64,000 bases of DNA from JAWKIW01 sp046331175. GTDB lineage: Bacteria > Actinomycetota > Acidimicrobiia > Acidimicrobiales > Acidimicrobilacustridaceae. Positions 8,784 through 16,686 of this stretch are shown here, in pieces. Both the position numbers and the translations under genes were made by a program. The stretch's first letter is position 1; each line of letters begins with the position of its first letter. The notes beneath the pieces are model-generated. The model made no database searches and was not told the DNA's origin. It saw nothing but the letters and a program-made list of their open reading frames with translations. Location of the stretch: positions 310,001 through 374,000 of the forward strand of contig JAXLRI010000004.1 in assembly GCA_046331175.1 (NCBI GenBank), read 5' to 3'.

Positions 8784-8974
8784 GTTCCCCCCTGGGTCGT
8801 GGCTGGGATGGGGCACCGACCGGAGGCGGCGCCGCCCGACGTGGCGCCGGTGACCCGGCCCCGGTCGGATGTGATGGGACGGCGATGACGGTAGCCGCGC
8901 CCGGAGGGGCCGGCATCCCCCGGGGCGGCCACGCCGACGGCCACCATGGACGCCGGCGAGGTGAGGAGGTCGCG

Positions 8975-9859
8975 GTGACCGACGGCGAGACGGCGGGAGC
9001 GGACCCGCCCGGCGGCGCGGGCGTCGGCCCACCGGCGTTCTCGTGGGAGCTGGGCGAACCCGGCCCGGCGGGTGCCCCCGAGGGCTCCGCGACGGGCGCA
9101 GCAGCCCAGCCGACCGCTCCTCCGGTCCCCCCGCCGGTGCGCGTGTGGGTGCCCTACGCGCTCGGGCTCCTCGCCGGGGCGATCGTGGGGTTCTTCGGCT
9201 ACCCCGTGGTCGTGGGCGCCAACCTGCGCCACGCCACCGAGGCGGTCACCACGCTGTCCTTCTTCGCCGGATCGTGCGCCGTGGTGGGCTTGGCGCTCGG
9301 TGTCGCCCTCGACGCCGCCGCCATGGCCCGCGCCGAGCGCCCGGTCCGGGGGCCATCGCCCGTCGTGTGGGCCCTCGCCGTCGTGCTGCTCGCCATCGTG
9401 GCGGTCCCCGTCTACCTCTTCCTGCGAGCCAAGGCCACGCCCGTGGGCCGGCCGCAGGAGGCCCCGCACGGGAACCCCGTGCTCGGCGCCGTCCTCGGCG
9501 TCGTCGCCGTCGGTGCCGCCTCGGTGGTCGCGTTCGTCGCCGTCCTCGCCGCACCGACCCGGTTCGGCATCGCCATCGACCCCGGCAAGGTCGAGGCGGC
9601 GATCGCTCGCAGCACCACCAACGACGCGCTCGCCTCGGTCGGCATCACCAACGTGTCGTGCTCGATCCCCGGACTGCTGCACGTCGGGGACACGTTCACC
9701 TGCTCGCAGCAGGCCGGCAGCCCGTTCGGCTCCCCGCTGCTCACGACGACCACGACCGATCCGTTCGGCCTGCCCGGCATCTCGCTGCCGAAGACCACCA
9801 CCTACACGGTGACGGTGACCGGCGAGGACGGCACCGTCACCTGGCGCCGCTCGTCCTGA
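8975..9859 (+). CDS. Membrane protein with DUF4333-like C-terminal domain
   Basis: 294 residues from GTG 8975, chosen because GAGGAGG lies 6 nt upstream, whereas a longer frame starting at 8885 has no such site. A Pro/Gly-rich N-terminal tail (about 55 residues) is followed by four hydrophobic helices and then an exported domain with VSCSIPGLLHVGDTFTCSQ, the two-cysteine pattern of DUF4333 (VSCP..GDTFTC), with a Thr-rich insert. Function of this domain is unknown; it is common on actinobacterial cell envelopes. Stands alone. Confidence 0.7.
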   Translation: MTDGETAGADPPGGAGVGPPAFSWELGEPGPAGAPEGSATGAAAQPTAPPVPPPVRVWVPYALGLLAGAIVGFFGYPVVVGANLRHATEAVTTLSFFAGSCAVVGLALGVALDAAAMARAERPVRGPSPVVWALAVVLLAIVAVPVYLFLRAKATPVGRPQEAPHGNPVLGAVLGVVAVGAASVVAFVAVLAAPTRFGIAIDPGKVEAAIARSTTNDALASVGITNVSCSIPGLLHVGDTFTCSQQAGSPFGSPLLTTTTTDPFGLPGISLPKTTTYTVTVTGEDGTVTWRRSS

Positions 9860-9948
9860 CCGGCGCCCGGCTCGACCGACCCACCGACGCCCCGCTCACC
9901 GTCGACCGCCGCTCGCTGCACACCGCACCACCGGTCGGCGCACCCGAT

Positions 9949-9954
9949 TACCCT
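9949..9954 (+). promoter_or_regulatory. -10 box TACCCT upstream of the hypothetical gene at 10001
   Basis: TACCCT about 47 nt before the start; here a leader with a ribosome site (GAGAGG at 9990-9995) follows, unlike the leaderless genes nearby. Confidence 0.4.
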
Positions 9955-10000
9955 CGGCGCTCTTGACCGTGCGGCGGTCGATCGATCCCGAGAGGTGCCC

Positions 10001-10462
10001 GTGTCCTACGTCGTGGACTTCACCAACGTCTCCACCCAGGGCCTGGAGTCGTCGCCCGTCGTCGACGCCCTCGCCGGCCTGCGGGCCAACGAAGCCCGCT
10101 ACTTCAAGAACAAGTTCGACCACGTGTTCACGGTCGAGCCGGCGAGCAAGGCCAAGAAGCTGGTCGCCTACGTGGCGAAGATCCTGAAGGACGAGCGCGA
10201 CATCGTGATCGCGTCACCGGCCCTGGAGGCGACCCAGTTCGAGGTCGACGGCACGCGGTGGACCTACGTCTTCTACGAGAGCGGCCTGTCGATCAACGTC
10301 CTCTACTCGCCGGAGGACGGCGGCAAGCGGGCGGTCGGCTTCAAGCTGTCCGACGGCATGGACGTCCCCGACGAGCTGTCGTCGTTCAAGTTCGCCCGCC
10401 AGAAGTCGAAGCTGGCCGGCACGATCCGCGGCTCCTACTTCGTCATCAAGGGCGAGTACTGA
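10001..10462 (+). CDS. Conserved-looking hypothetical protein
   Basis: 153 residues, soluble, balanced composition and strong coding bias, so a real gene. I do not recognise the family. It has a Lys/Phe-rich stretch (ARYFKNKFDHVFTV) and a C-terminal FKFARQKSKLAGTIRGSYFVIKGEY. GTG 10001 is preferred over the in-frame GTG 9995 because GAGAGG then lies 5 nt upstream. Convergent with the flavin reductase gene, 18 nt apart. Confidence 0.65.
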   Translation: MSYVVDFTNVSTQGLESSPVVDALAGLRANEARYFKNKFDHVFTVEPASKAKKLVAYVAKILKDERDIVIASPALEATQFEVDGTRWTYVFYESGLSINVLYSPEDGGKRAVGFKLSDGMDVPDELSSFKFARQKSKLAGTIRGSYFVIKGEY

Positions 10463-10480
10463 GCCACGCGCCCGCGAAGC

Positions 10481-11011
10481 TCAGGCGGGGTGGCCGGGGG
10501 TGATCTGCTTGGCCCGGCGGTAGTGGACGAAGGGGCCCTCGGGCTCGCCGGCGGAGAGGTCGACGGGCTCGAGCACGATGGCGTCGTGGTCGCCGCCGTC
10601 CATGCGGGCCAGCTCGCGGCCCACGAACCAGTCGGGGCAGCCGGCCAGGATCGGCACGCCGGCGGGACCGGGCGTCCACTCGCAGCGGGCCAGCTTGTCG
10701 ACCTCGTCGCCGGTCTGGCCGCCGAACAGCTCGGCCAGGTCGAAGCGGTCGTCGGGCACCAGGTGCACGGCGAGCACCTCGCTGCCGGCGGCCACCCCGG
10801 ACGTGTGGTTGGCCTTGGAGATGCACACCAGGTAGCGGGGCGGGTCGATGCTGCACTGGGTCCAGAAGCCGACCAGGCAGCCGGCCCGGCGCTCGCCATC
10901 GAAGGCGGTGACGATGATCATCGGCGTGTCGAGCAGATCGCTCATGTCGCCGAAGCGGTGGGTGGCCAGCCGCTCGATCACGTCGGTGGGCAGGTGGTCG
11001 TCGACGGTCAT
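10481..11011 (-). CDS. Flavin reductase-like domain protein
   Basis: 176 residues with the FMN-binding split barrel of the flavin reductase family: TPMIIVTAFDGERRAGCLVGFWTQCSIDPPRYLVCISKANHTS is the flavin-contacting core (about residues 29-71), and FDLAELFGGQTGDEVDKL is the typical following helix. These proteins reduce FMN/FAD with NAD(P)H or bind F420. It is the last gene of a minus-strand run and follows the LACTB2-like gene by 61 nt. Confidence 0.85.
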   Translation of the reverse strand: MTVDDHLPTDVIERLATHRFGDMSDLLDTPMIIVTAFDGERRAGCLVGFWTQCSIDPPRYLVCISKANHTSGVAAGSEVLAVHLVPDDRFDLAELFGGQTGDEVDKLARCEWTPGPAGVPILAGCPDWFVGRELARMDGGDHDAIVLEPVDLSAGEPEGPFVHYRRAKQITPGHPA

Positions 11012-11072
11012 CGGCGGTGGTCGCTCCTCGGGTTCGGTCAGCGCGCCGGCGGCGCGAGCGACCGGTGGTGGG

Positions 11073-11951
11073 TCAGGCCACCGACCACTTCCCCGTCAGC
11101 GTCTTGCCCGAGACCTTCCCCTCGCCCACCAGCTTCAGCAGGTGGGCGTGCAGCGAGTAGCGGGCGATGGGCCAGCGCTCCTCGTCGACGTCGTCGTAGA
11201 CCACCGGGATCAGCTGGTCGATCTTGGCGCTGCCGGCCTCGGTGAGCGCGGCGAGCACCTTGGCCTCGCGCTCGTTGCGGTGCTCGATGTACCAGTCGAT
11301 GGTCTCACCGGGGTTCTCGATCAGGTGACCGTGGCCCGGGGCGATCGAGCGCAGCCGCAGCTTGCGCAGGGCGGCCAGCGAGTCGAGGTAGGCCACCATG
11401 TCGCCGTCGGGCGGGCGGATGACGACGGTGGCCGACGAGTTGATGTGGTCGCCCGACAGGAGCATCCGCTCCTCCTCCACCAGGTAGCAGAGGTGGTTGG
11501 AGGCGTGGCCGGGCGTGTGGATGGCCCGGAGGCGGAACTCGGTGGAGTCGACGACGTCGCCGTCGCGCAGGCGACGGTCGGGCTTGAAGCCGTCCTTGGC
11601 CCCGAAGCCCAGGACCTCGGCGCCGGTGCGCTCGGCCAGGGCGGCGGCGCCGGTGGCGTGGTCGATGTGGGTGTGGGTGACGGCGATCCAGCGGATGCGG
11701 TCGCCGCCGCAGCCGATGATGGCGTCGAGGTGCGACGGGTCGTCGACGGCGGGATCGACGACGACGATCTCGTCGATGCCGACCAGGTAGGTGTTGGTGC
11801 CCGGACCGGTGTAGATGCCGGGGTTGGGCGCGACGATGCGGCGGACCATCGGGCTCAGCGCCCGGGCCACGCCCGGCACCAGCGGCTCGGGGGCCGGCAC
11901 CTCGTCGTCGGTCACCTCTGGTTCCCTGGCCTTCACCCTCGCCCGCGACAC
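11073..11951 (-). CDS. MBL-fold hydrolase, LACTB2-like
   Basis: 292 residues. Metal motifs THTHIDHATG, TPGHASNHLCY, LSGDHINSS and APGHGHLIENP are complete, followed by a C-terminal winged-helix tail (HRNEREAKVLAALTEAG...HLLKLVGEGKVS). This domain order matches LACTB2/glyoxalase-II-like proteins, which include single-strand RNA endonucleases; the bacterial substrate is open. Its GTG lies 1 nt after the TGA of the NUDIX gene, so translation is coupled. A second, different MBL protein is at 5973. Confidence 0.88.
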   Translation of the reverse strand: MSRARVKAREPEVTDDEVPAPEPLVPGVARALSPMVRRIVAPNPGIYTGPGTNTYLVGIDEIVVVDPAVDDPSHLDAIIGCGGDRIRWIAVTHTHIDHATGAAALAERTGAEVLGFGAKDGFKPDRRLRDGDVVDSTEFRLRAIHTPGHASNHLCYLVEEERMLLSGDHINSSATVVIRPPDGDMVAYLDSLAALRKLRLRSIAPGHGHLIENPGETIDWYIEHRNEREAKVLAALTEAGSAKIDQLIPVVYDDVDEERWPIARYSLHAHLLKLVGEGKVSGKTLTGKWSVA

Positions 11952-11952
11952 G

Positions 11953-12864
11953 TCAGCCCACCCCTTCCTGGGTCGGGTCGGCCCCGCCGGTGGACGGGGT
12001 CGACATGTTGAGCTTGTTCATGGGGATGCCCTCCGGCAGCACGGCGGGGACGACCTCGTCGTACTCGGGATCGCCCGGCAGCACGATCCGGAACCCGCCC
12101 TCGTCGGCGACGATGCGCGGCAGGATGGCCGGGACCTCGTCGATGGTGGCGGCGTGGGCCAGCAGGTCGTCGGCGCTGGCGAAGCGGTCGATGGCGAGCA
12201 GCGAGCGCAGCGTGGGGAAGATCAGCTCGAACTCGCCGGCCTCGTAGCGGGCCAGCGCCTCGGAGGGCCGCACCCACAGGTTGGCGATGACCTCGTGGTC
12301 GTCGTGGACCGGCACCTGCTTCTCGGGGGCCCGGGCCACGAAAAAGCGGGTGTCGTAGCGGCGGGGCGCGCCCTCGGGCGTGATCCAGTGGGAGAAGTAG
12401 TAGATGCCGTCGACGGCGAGCTGCAGGCCCTCGTCCTGGCAGACCTCGACCAGGCGGCGCTCGCCGCGGTCGACGGCCTGGCGGTGGGCGGCGAAGCGCT
12501 CGGCGACCTCGGGGTCGTCGAGGCGGACGACGTCGCCGGCGTCGTCGTAGGCCAGCAGGACACCGGCCTCCTCGAAGCTCTCGCGGATGGCGGCGACCCA
12601 GTAGGCCAGTCCACCCCCGTCGACGCCGAGGCGGGTGGAGGCGTCGGCGTCGCTGCGGCCGGCGCACACCGGCTCGAGGTCCGCGTGGCGATCGTGGTCG
12701 TCGACGGCACCGCCGGGGAAGACGTAGGCCCCGCCGACGAAGTCGCTGTTGAGGTTGCGCCGCAGCATGAAGACCTCGAGGCCCTCGTCGCCGTCGCGCA
12801 CGAGCATGACGGTGGCGGCGTCGCGCAGTGGGACGTCGACGGGTGCGGCGGACGTCGCGCTCAT
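11953..12864 (-). CDS. NUDIX hydrolase, NUDT19/CoA-type
   Basis: 303 residues. The NUDIX fold begins about residue 14 (AATVMLVRDGDEGLEVFMLRRN). YVFPGGAVDDHD and, after an insertion, AIRESFEEAGVLLAY form a split Nudix box (GX..REXXEEXG), as in the NUDT7/19 group that acts on CoA and CoA esters. A CoA-diphosphatase role is inference from this split box. It overlaps fxsA upstream by 4 nt (ATGA) and is coupled to the MBL gene downstream. Confidence 0.85.
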   Translation of the reverse strand: MSATSAAPVDVPLRDAATVMLVRDGDEGLEVFMLRRNLNSDFVGGAYVFPGGAVDDHDRHADLEPVCAGRSDADASTRLGVDGGGLAYWVAAIRESFEEAGVLLAYDDAGDVVRLDDPEVAERFAAHRQAVDRGERRLVEVCQDEGLQLAVDGIYYFSHWITPEGAPRRYDTRFFVARAPEKQVPVHDDHEVIANLWVRPSEALARYEAGEFELIFPTLRSLLAIDRFASADDLLAHAATIDEVPAILPRIVADEGGFRIVLPGDPEYDEVVPAVLPEGIPMNKLNMSTPSTGGADPTQEGVG

Positions 12865-13424
12865 CGACCCGACCCCAGCTCGCGCGCCCACGGGTCGCCG
12901 TGGTCGTCGGGGCCGCCCTGGCCTTCGCGGCGGACCTCCGTGGAGGTGGCGTCGAACACGTCACCGCGGATGAACACCGTCGACGACGAGAACCCGCCCG
13001 GACCGAAGCCGCTGCGGCCGAACACGAACCCGGCCGGTCCGCCGGCGGCGGTGGCCTCGTCGATGCGCTTCTGCAGGCGACGCACGACCACGGAGCGCAG
13101 TCCCGCGCGGACAGGCGGCAGGAGCAGCAGCAGGCCCACCGCGTCGCTGACGAAGCCCGGCACGATGAGCAGGGCGCCCGCCAACATGACGAGGGCGCCG
13201 TCGACCAGGGCGTTGGTGGGCATCTGGCCGGCGTTGAGCTCGGCGTTCATGCGGCGCAGCACGCCCAGCCCCTGGCGCTTCACCAACCAGGCGCCGCAGA
13301 CGCTGATGGCCAGCAGCGAGGCGAACGTCCAGAACACGCCGATCTGGCCGGCGACCTGCACGAGCACGAACAGCTCGACCAGCGGCATGACGACGAAGAT
13401 CACCAGCAGGACGAGCACGACCAC
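12861..13424 (-). CDS. fxsA: FxsA family membrane protein
   Basis: 187 residues with hydrophobic segments at 1-20, about 28-47 and 78-103, and the FxsA signatures PLVELFVLVQVAGQIGVFWTF and GALLIVPGFVSDAVGLLLLLPPVR. FxsA is known in Escherichia coli as a suppressor of F-exclusion of phage T7; its normal role is unclear. The C-terminal 50 residues are Gly/Ser/Arg-rich. First gene of a run fxsA, NUDIX, LACTB2-like (overlap of 4 nt, then 1-nt gap). Confidence 0.88.
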   Translation of the reverse strand: MVVLVLLVIFVVMPLVELFVLVQVAGQIGVFWTFASLLAISVCGAWLVKRQGLGVLRRMNAELNAGQMPTNALVDGALVMLAGALLIVPGFVSDAVGLLLLLPPVRAGLRSVVVRRLQKRIDEATAAGGPAGFVFGRSGFGPGGFSSSTVFIRGDVFDATSTEVRREGQGGPDDHGDPWARELGSGR

Positions 13425-13430
13425 GGACCA

Positions 13431-13436
13431 ATGCTA
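13431..13436 (-). promoter_or_regulatory. -10 box TAGCAT of the fxsA operon
   Basis: TAGCAT on the minus strand, 6 nt before GTG 13424. Confidence 0.6.
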
Positions 13437-13559
13437 CCGGTCCGCCCCCGCCCTTCCCCGGGCGAGCGACGGCCGCGGCGGCCGCACGTCGCCACCGCCG
13501 CGCGTCGACCGCGTCGCCGAGCGGCGCGATCGGCTCGGTTCGGTGCGACAGTGCACCGG

Positions 13560-13565
13560 TAGCCT
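13560..13565 (+). promoter_or_regulatory. -10 box TAGCCT of selAB
   Basis: TAGCCT, 6 nt before GTG 13572; the fxsA -10 box faces it about 130 nt away. Confidence 0.6.
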
Positions 13566-13571
13566 CACGCC

Positions 13572-14930
13572 GTGCCCCGCCCTCCGTCGGTCGACCGCCT
13601 GGCCCGCTCGCTGGCCGACACCGGACTCCCGCATGCAGTGCTGGTCGAGGTGGCGCGAGCCGCGGTGGCCGTCGAGCCGTCGAACGGCGAGGTCGTCGAC
13701 CACGAGCAGATCGCCCGACGACTCGCCGCCGAGCGCCGCCGCGCCCTGCTGGCGCCGGTCGTCAACGCCACCGGCGTGCTGCTGCACACCAACCTCGGTC
13801 GCGCGCCCCTGGCCCACCAGCAGGATGCCGCCTTCACCAACCTCGAGCTCGATCTCGCCACCGGTCGGCGCGGCTCCCGCTCGTCGCACGCCGGCCGGCT
13901 GTTGGCCACCGCGTGCGGGGCCGAGGCCGCGCTCGTGGTCAACAACGGGGCCGCCGCGGTGCTGCTCGTGCTCGCCGCCCTCGCCGGCGGCGGTCGAGGC
14001 GTCGTCGTGTCGCGCGGCGAGCTGGTCGAGATCGGTGGCGGCTTCCGGGTCCCCGAGGTGATGGCCCAGTCCGGGGCCCGGCTCGTCGAGGTGGGCACCA
14101 CCAACCGCACCCGCCTCGCCGACGTCGAGCGGGCGGTGACCCACGACGACATCGCCGTGGTGCTGAAGGTGCACCAGTCGAACTACCGGATCGTCGGCTT
14201 CACCGAGTCCGTCGGGGTCGACCAGCTCACCGGCCTCGGCCCGCCGGTCGTGGTCGACCTCGGCTCGGGTCTGGTCGACGCCGCCTGCCCCTGGTTGGCC
14301 GACGGCCCGCCGGCGTGGCTGGCCGACGAGCCCGCCGCCCGCCAGACCCTCGCCGCGGGCGCCGGCCTCGTGACCTTCTCGGGCGACAAGCTGCTCGGCG
14401 GCCCGCAGGCGGGCATCGTCGCCGGCCGGGCCGACCTCGTGGCGGCGTGCGCCGCCCACCCGTTGGCCCGGGCGCTGCGGCCGGGCGCCCTGGTGCTGGG
14501 CGCCCTGCAGGAGACCGCCCTCGCCCACCTGCGCCGCGACGGCGATGCCATCCCCTTCTGGCGGATGGCCACCCTGCCCGTCGACGCGCTTCGCTCCCGC
14601 GCCGAGGCGATCGCCACCACCGCTGCGGAGCGCACCGGCGGCGCCCGGCCGACCGTCGCCGACCTCGAGTCGGTGCCCGGCGGCGGCACGCTCCCGGGCG
14701 TCACCATCCCCTCGGCCGGGCTCGTGCTCGACGGCGACCACGTCGATGCGCTGCGGACCCACGACCCGGCGGTCATCGCCCGCGTCCACGAGGGCCACAC
14801 CCACCTCGACCTGCGCACGGTCGGCCCGACCGACGACGGCGTGCTCGTCGACGCCCTGGCGGGCCTGACCGCCACCGGCAGCGTGGAGCGAGCCACCACG
14901 CCCACGCGCCCGACCGATCCGAGCCGGTGA
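13572..14930 (+). CDS. selA: L-seryl-tRNA(Sec) selenium transferase
   Basis: 452 residues, normal length. SelA uses pyridoxal phosphate and selenophosphate to turn Ser-tRNA(Sec) into Sec-tRNA(Sec). Visible are the N-terminal domain ending in VVNATGVLLHTNLGRAPL, the glycine-rich EAALVVNNGAAAVLL, and the PLP lysine in TFSGDKLLGGPQAGI. The stop TGA is shared with the GTG of selB (GTGA). No selD or tRNA-Sec is in this window, so the rest of the pathway must be elsewhere. Confidence 0.95.
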   Translation: MPRPPSVDRLARSLADTGLPHAVLVEVARAAVAVEPSNGEVVDHEQIARRLAAERRRALLAPVVNATGVLLHTNLGRAPLAHQQDAAFTNLELDLATGRRGSRSSHAGRLLATACGAEAALVVNNGAAAVLLVLAALAGGGRGVVVSRGELVEIGGGFRVPEVMAQSGARLVEVGTTNRTRLADVERAVTHDDIAVVLKVHQSNYRIVGFTESVGVDQLTGLGPPVVVDLGSGLVDAACPWLADGPPAWLADEPAARQTLAAGAGLVTFSGDKLLGGPQAGIVAGRADLVAACAAHPLARALRPGALVLGALQETALAHLRRDGDAIPFWRMATLPVDALRSRAEAIATTAAERTGGARPTVADLESVPGGGTLPGVTIPSAGLVLDGDHVDALRTHDPAVIARVHEGHTHLDLRTVGPTDDGVLVDALAGLTATGSVERATTPTRPTDPSR

Positions 14931-16669
14931 GCGACGCCACGACCCACCACGTCGTGGCCACCGCCGGCCACGTCGACCACGGCAAGTCGACCCTCGTGCG
15001 GGCGCTCACCGGCACCGATCCCGATCGGCTCGCCGAAGAGCGCGAGCGAGGGCTGACCATCGACCTCGGGTTCGCCTGGTGCCGCCTGCCGAGCGGCCGC
15101 GACGTCGCCGTCGTCGACGTGCCCGGCCACGTCCGGTTCCTGAGGAACATGCTCGCCGGCGTCGGCGCGGTCGACGCCTGCGTGTTCGTGGTGGCCGCCA
15201 CGGAGGGCTGGAAGCCGCAGTCCGAGGAGCACCTGCGCATCCTCGAGGTGCTCGGCCACCGCCACGGGCTGGTCGTGCTGTCGATGGCCGGGCTGGTCGA
15301 CGCCGACGACCTCGAGCTGGCACGCCTCGAGGTGGCCGAGGCCGTTGCCGGCACCTTCCTCGACGACGCCCCCATCGTCGCGGTCGACGCCGTGGACGGG
15401 CGGGGGCTGGCCGACCTTCGGCTCGCCCTCGACCGGATGCTCGGCGACACCCCGGAAGCGCCAGACCGCGGTCGGCCACGACTGTGGATCGACCGCTCCT
15501 TCGCTCCCCGTGGCGCCGGCACGGTGGTGACCGGCACGCTGACCGGGGGCAGCCTGGCCGTCGACGACGAGCTGCTCGTCGAACCGTCGGGGCGCACCGT
15601 GCGCGTCCGCGGCCTGCAGAGCGAGGAGCAGGCGGCCGACCGGCTCGGCCCCGGACGCCGGGTCGCGGTCAACCTGTCCGGCGTGTCCCACCACGAGGTG
15701 GCGCGCGGCGACGCGCTGGTCCGGGGCGGCCAGTGGCACCGAACCCAGCACCTCGATGCCCGCCTCGACGTGCTGGCCGCCCTCGACCACGCCGTGTCGC
15801 GCCGCGGGGCCTACCTCGCCTACTTCGGCAGCGGCGAGCAGGCCGTGTCGTTGCGGGTCCTCGGGCCCGAGCGGCTCGAGCCGGGATCGACGGGGTTCGT
15901 GCGCCTGCACCTCCCGGTCCCGTTGCCGCTGCTGCCGGGCGACCGCTTCGTGCTGCGGGAGTCCGGCCGCCAGGAGACGGTGGGCGGTGGCGAGGTCCTC
16001 GACGTCGACCCGCGGGCCCCCGCCGCCCGGGCTCGGCCCGATGCCGACGTCGACGCGCTGATCGCCCGCCGCGGGTGGATCGAGGCGGACGAGCTCGAGC
16101 GCCTCACCGGGGAGCGGCGTCCCGCGACGGTGGGCCGCTGGGTGGTGGATCCCTCCGTGCTCTCCGGCGAGGCCGAGCGCATCCGGGCCGCCGTCGCGGC
16201 CGCCGGGCCGACGGGGCTCGACGTCGCCACGTTCGACGAGCGCGATCGGGCCGTGCTCGACCACCTCGACGACGTGCAGCAGGCCGGCGGGCGGGCGACG
16301 TCGGGCTCGACCGGCGACCCCTACGCGGCCCACCCCTACCTCGACGTGCTGCGGGCCGAGCCCTTCCACCCACCGACCCCGACGGAGGCAGGCGTGTCGC
16401 GGGCCGAGGTGCGCGAGCTGGTCCGGCGCGGCCACGTCATCGAGCACAAGGGCGTGTGCTTCTCGACCGACGCCGTCGCCGAGGCGGCCGCCAGGCTGGT
16501 ACCGCTGCTCGACGCGAACCCCGACGGCGTCACGGTCGGTGACGTCCGGGAGGTGCTCGACGCCTCCCGCAAGTACGTCGTGCCGCTGCTCGAGGTGCTC
16601 GACGCCACCGGCCGCACCCGCCGCCGCGGCGACCGGCGCATCGCCGGTCCCCGCCTGCTCGACGGCTGA
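14927..16669 (+). CDS. selB: Selenocysteine-specific elongation factor SelB
   Basis: 580 residues. It delivers Sec-tRNA to the ribosome at UGA codons marked by a SECIS hairpin. G1 is GHVDHGKST (14-22), G2 ERGLTIDLGF and G3 DVPGH. At G4, where TKxD or NKxD is expected, it reads LSMAGLVD, so both the Lys and the guanine-reading Asp are replaced. Domains II and III follow (GTVVTGTL), then a C-terminal half with winged helices (EVRELVRRGHVIEHKGVCF, DVREVLDASRKYVVPLLEVLD) that in the family bind SECIS RNA. Overlaps selA by 4 nt. Confidence 0.93.
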   Translation: MSDATTHHVVATAGHVDHGKSTLVRALTGTDPDRLAEERERGLTIDLGFAWCRLPSGRDVAVVDVPGHVRFLRNMLAGVGAVDACVFVVAATEGWKPQSEEHLRILEVLGHRHGLVVLSMAGLVDADDLELARLEVAEAVAGTFLDDAPIVAVDAVDGRGLADLRLALDRMLGDTPEAPDRGRPRLWIDRSFAPRGAGTVVTGTLTGGSLAVDDELLVEPSGRTVRVRGLQSEEQAADRLGPGRRVAVNLSGVSHHEVARGDALVRGGQWHRTQHLDARLDVLAALDHAVSRRGAYLAYFGSGEQAVSLRVLGPERLEPGSTGFVRLHLPVPLPLLPGDRFVLRESGRQETVGGGEVLDVDPRAPAARARPDADVDALIARRGWIEADELERLTGERRPATVGRWVVDPSVLSGEAERIRAAVAAAGPTGLDVATFDERDRAVLDHLDDVQQAGGRATSGSTGDPYAAHPYLDVLRAEPFHPPTPTEAGVSRAEVRELVRRGHVIEHKGVCFSTDAVAEAAARLVPLLDANPDGVTVGDVREVLDASRKYVVPLLEVLDATGRTRRRGDRRIAGPRLLDG

Positions 16670-16686
16670 GCCGGGCCGGCCGCCGC

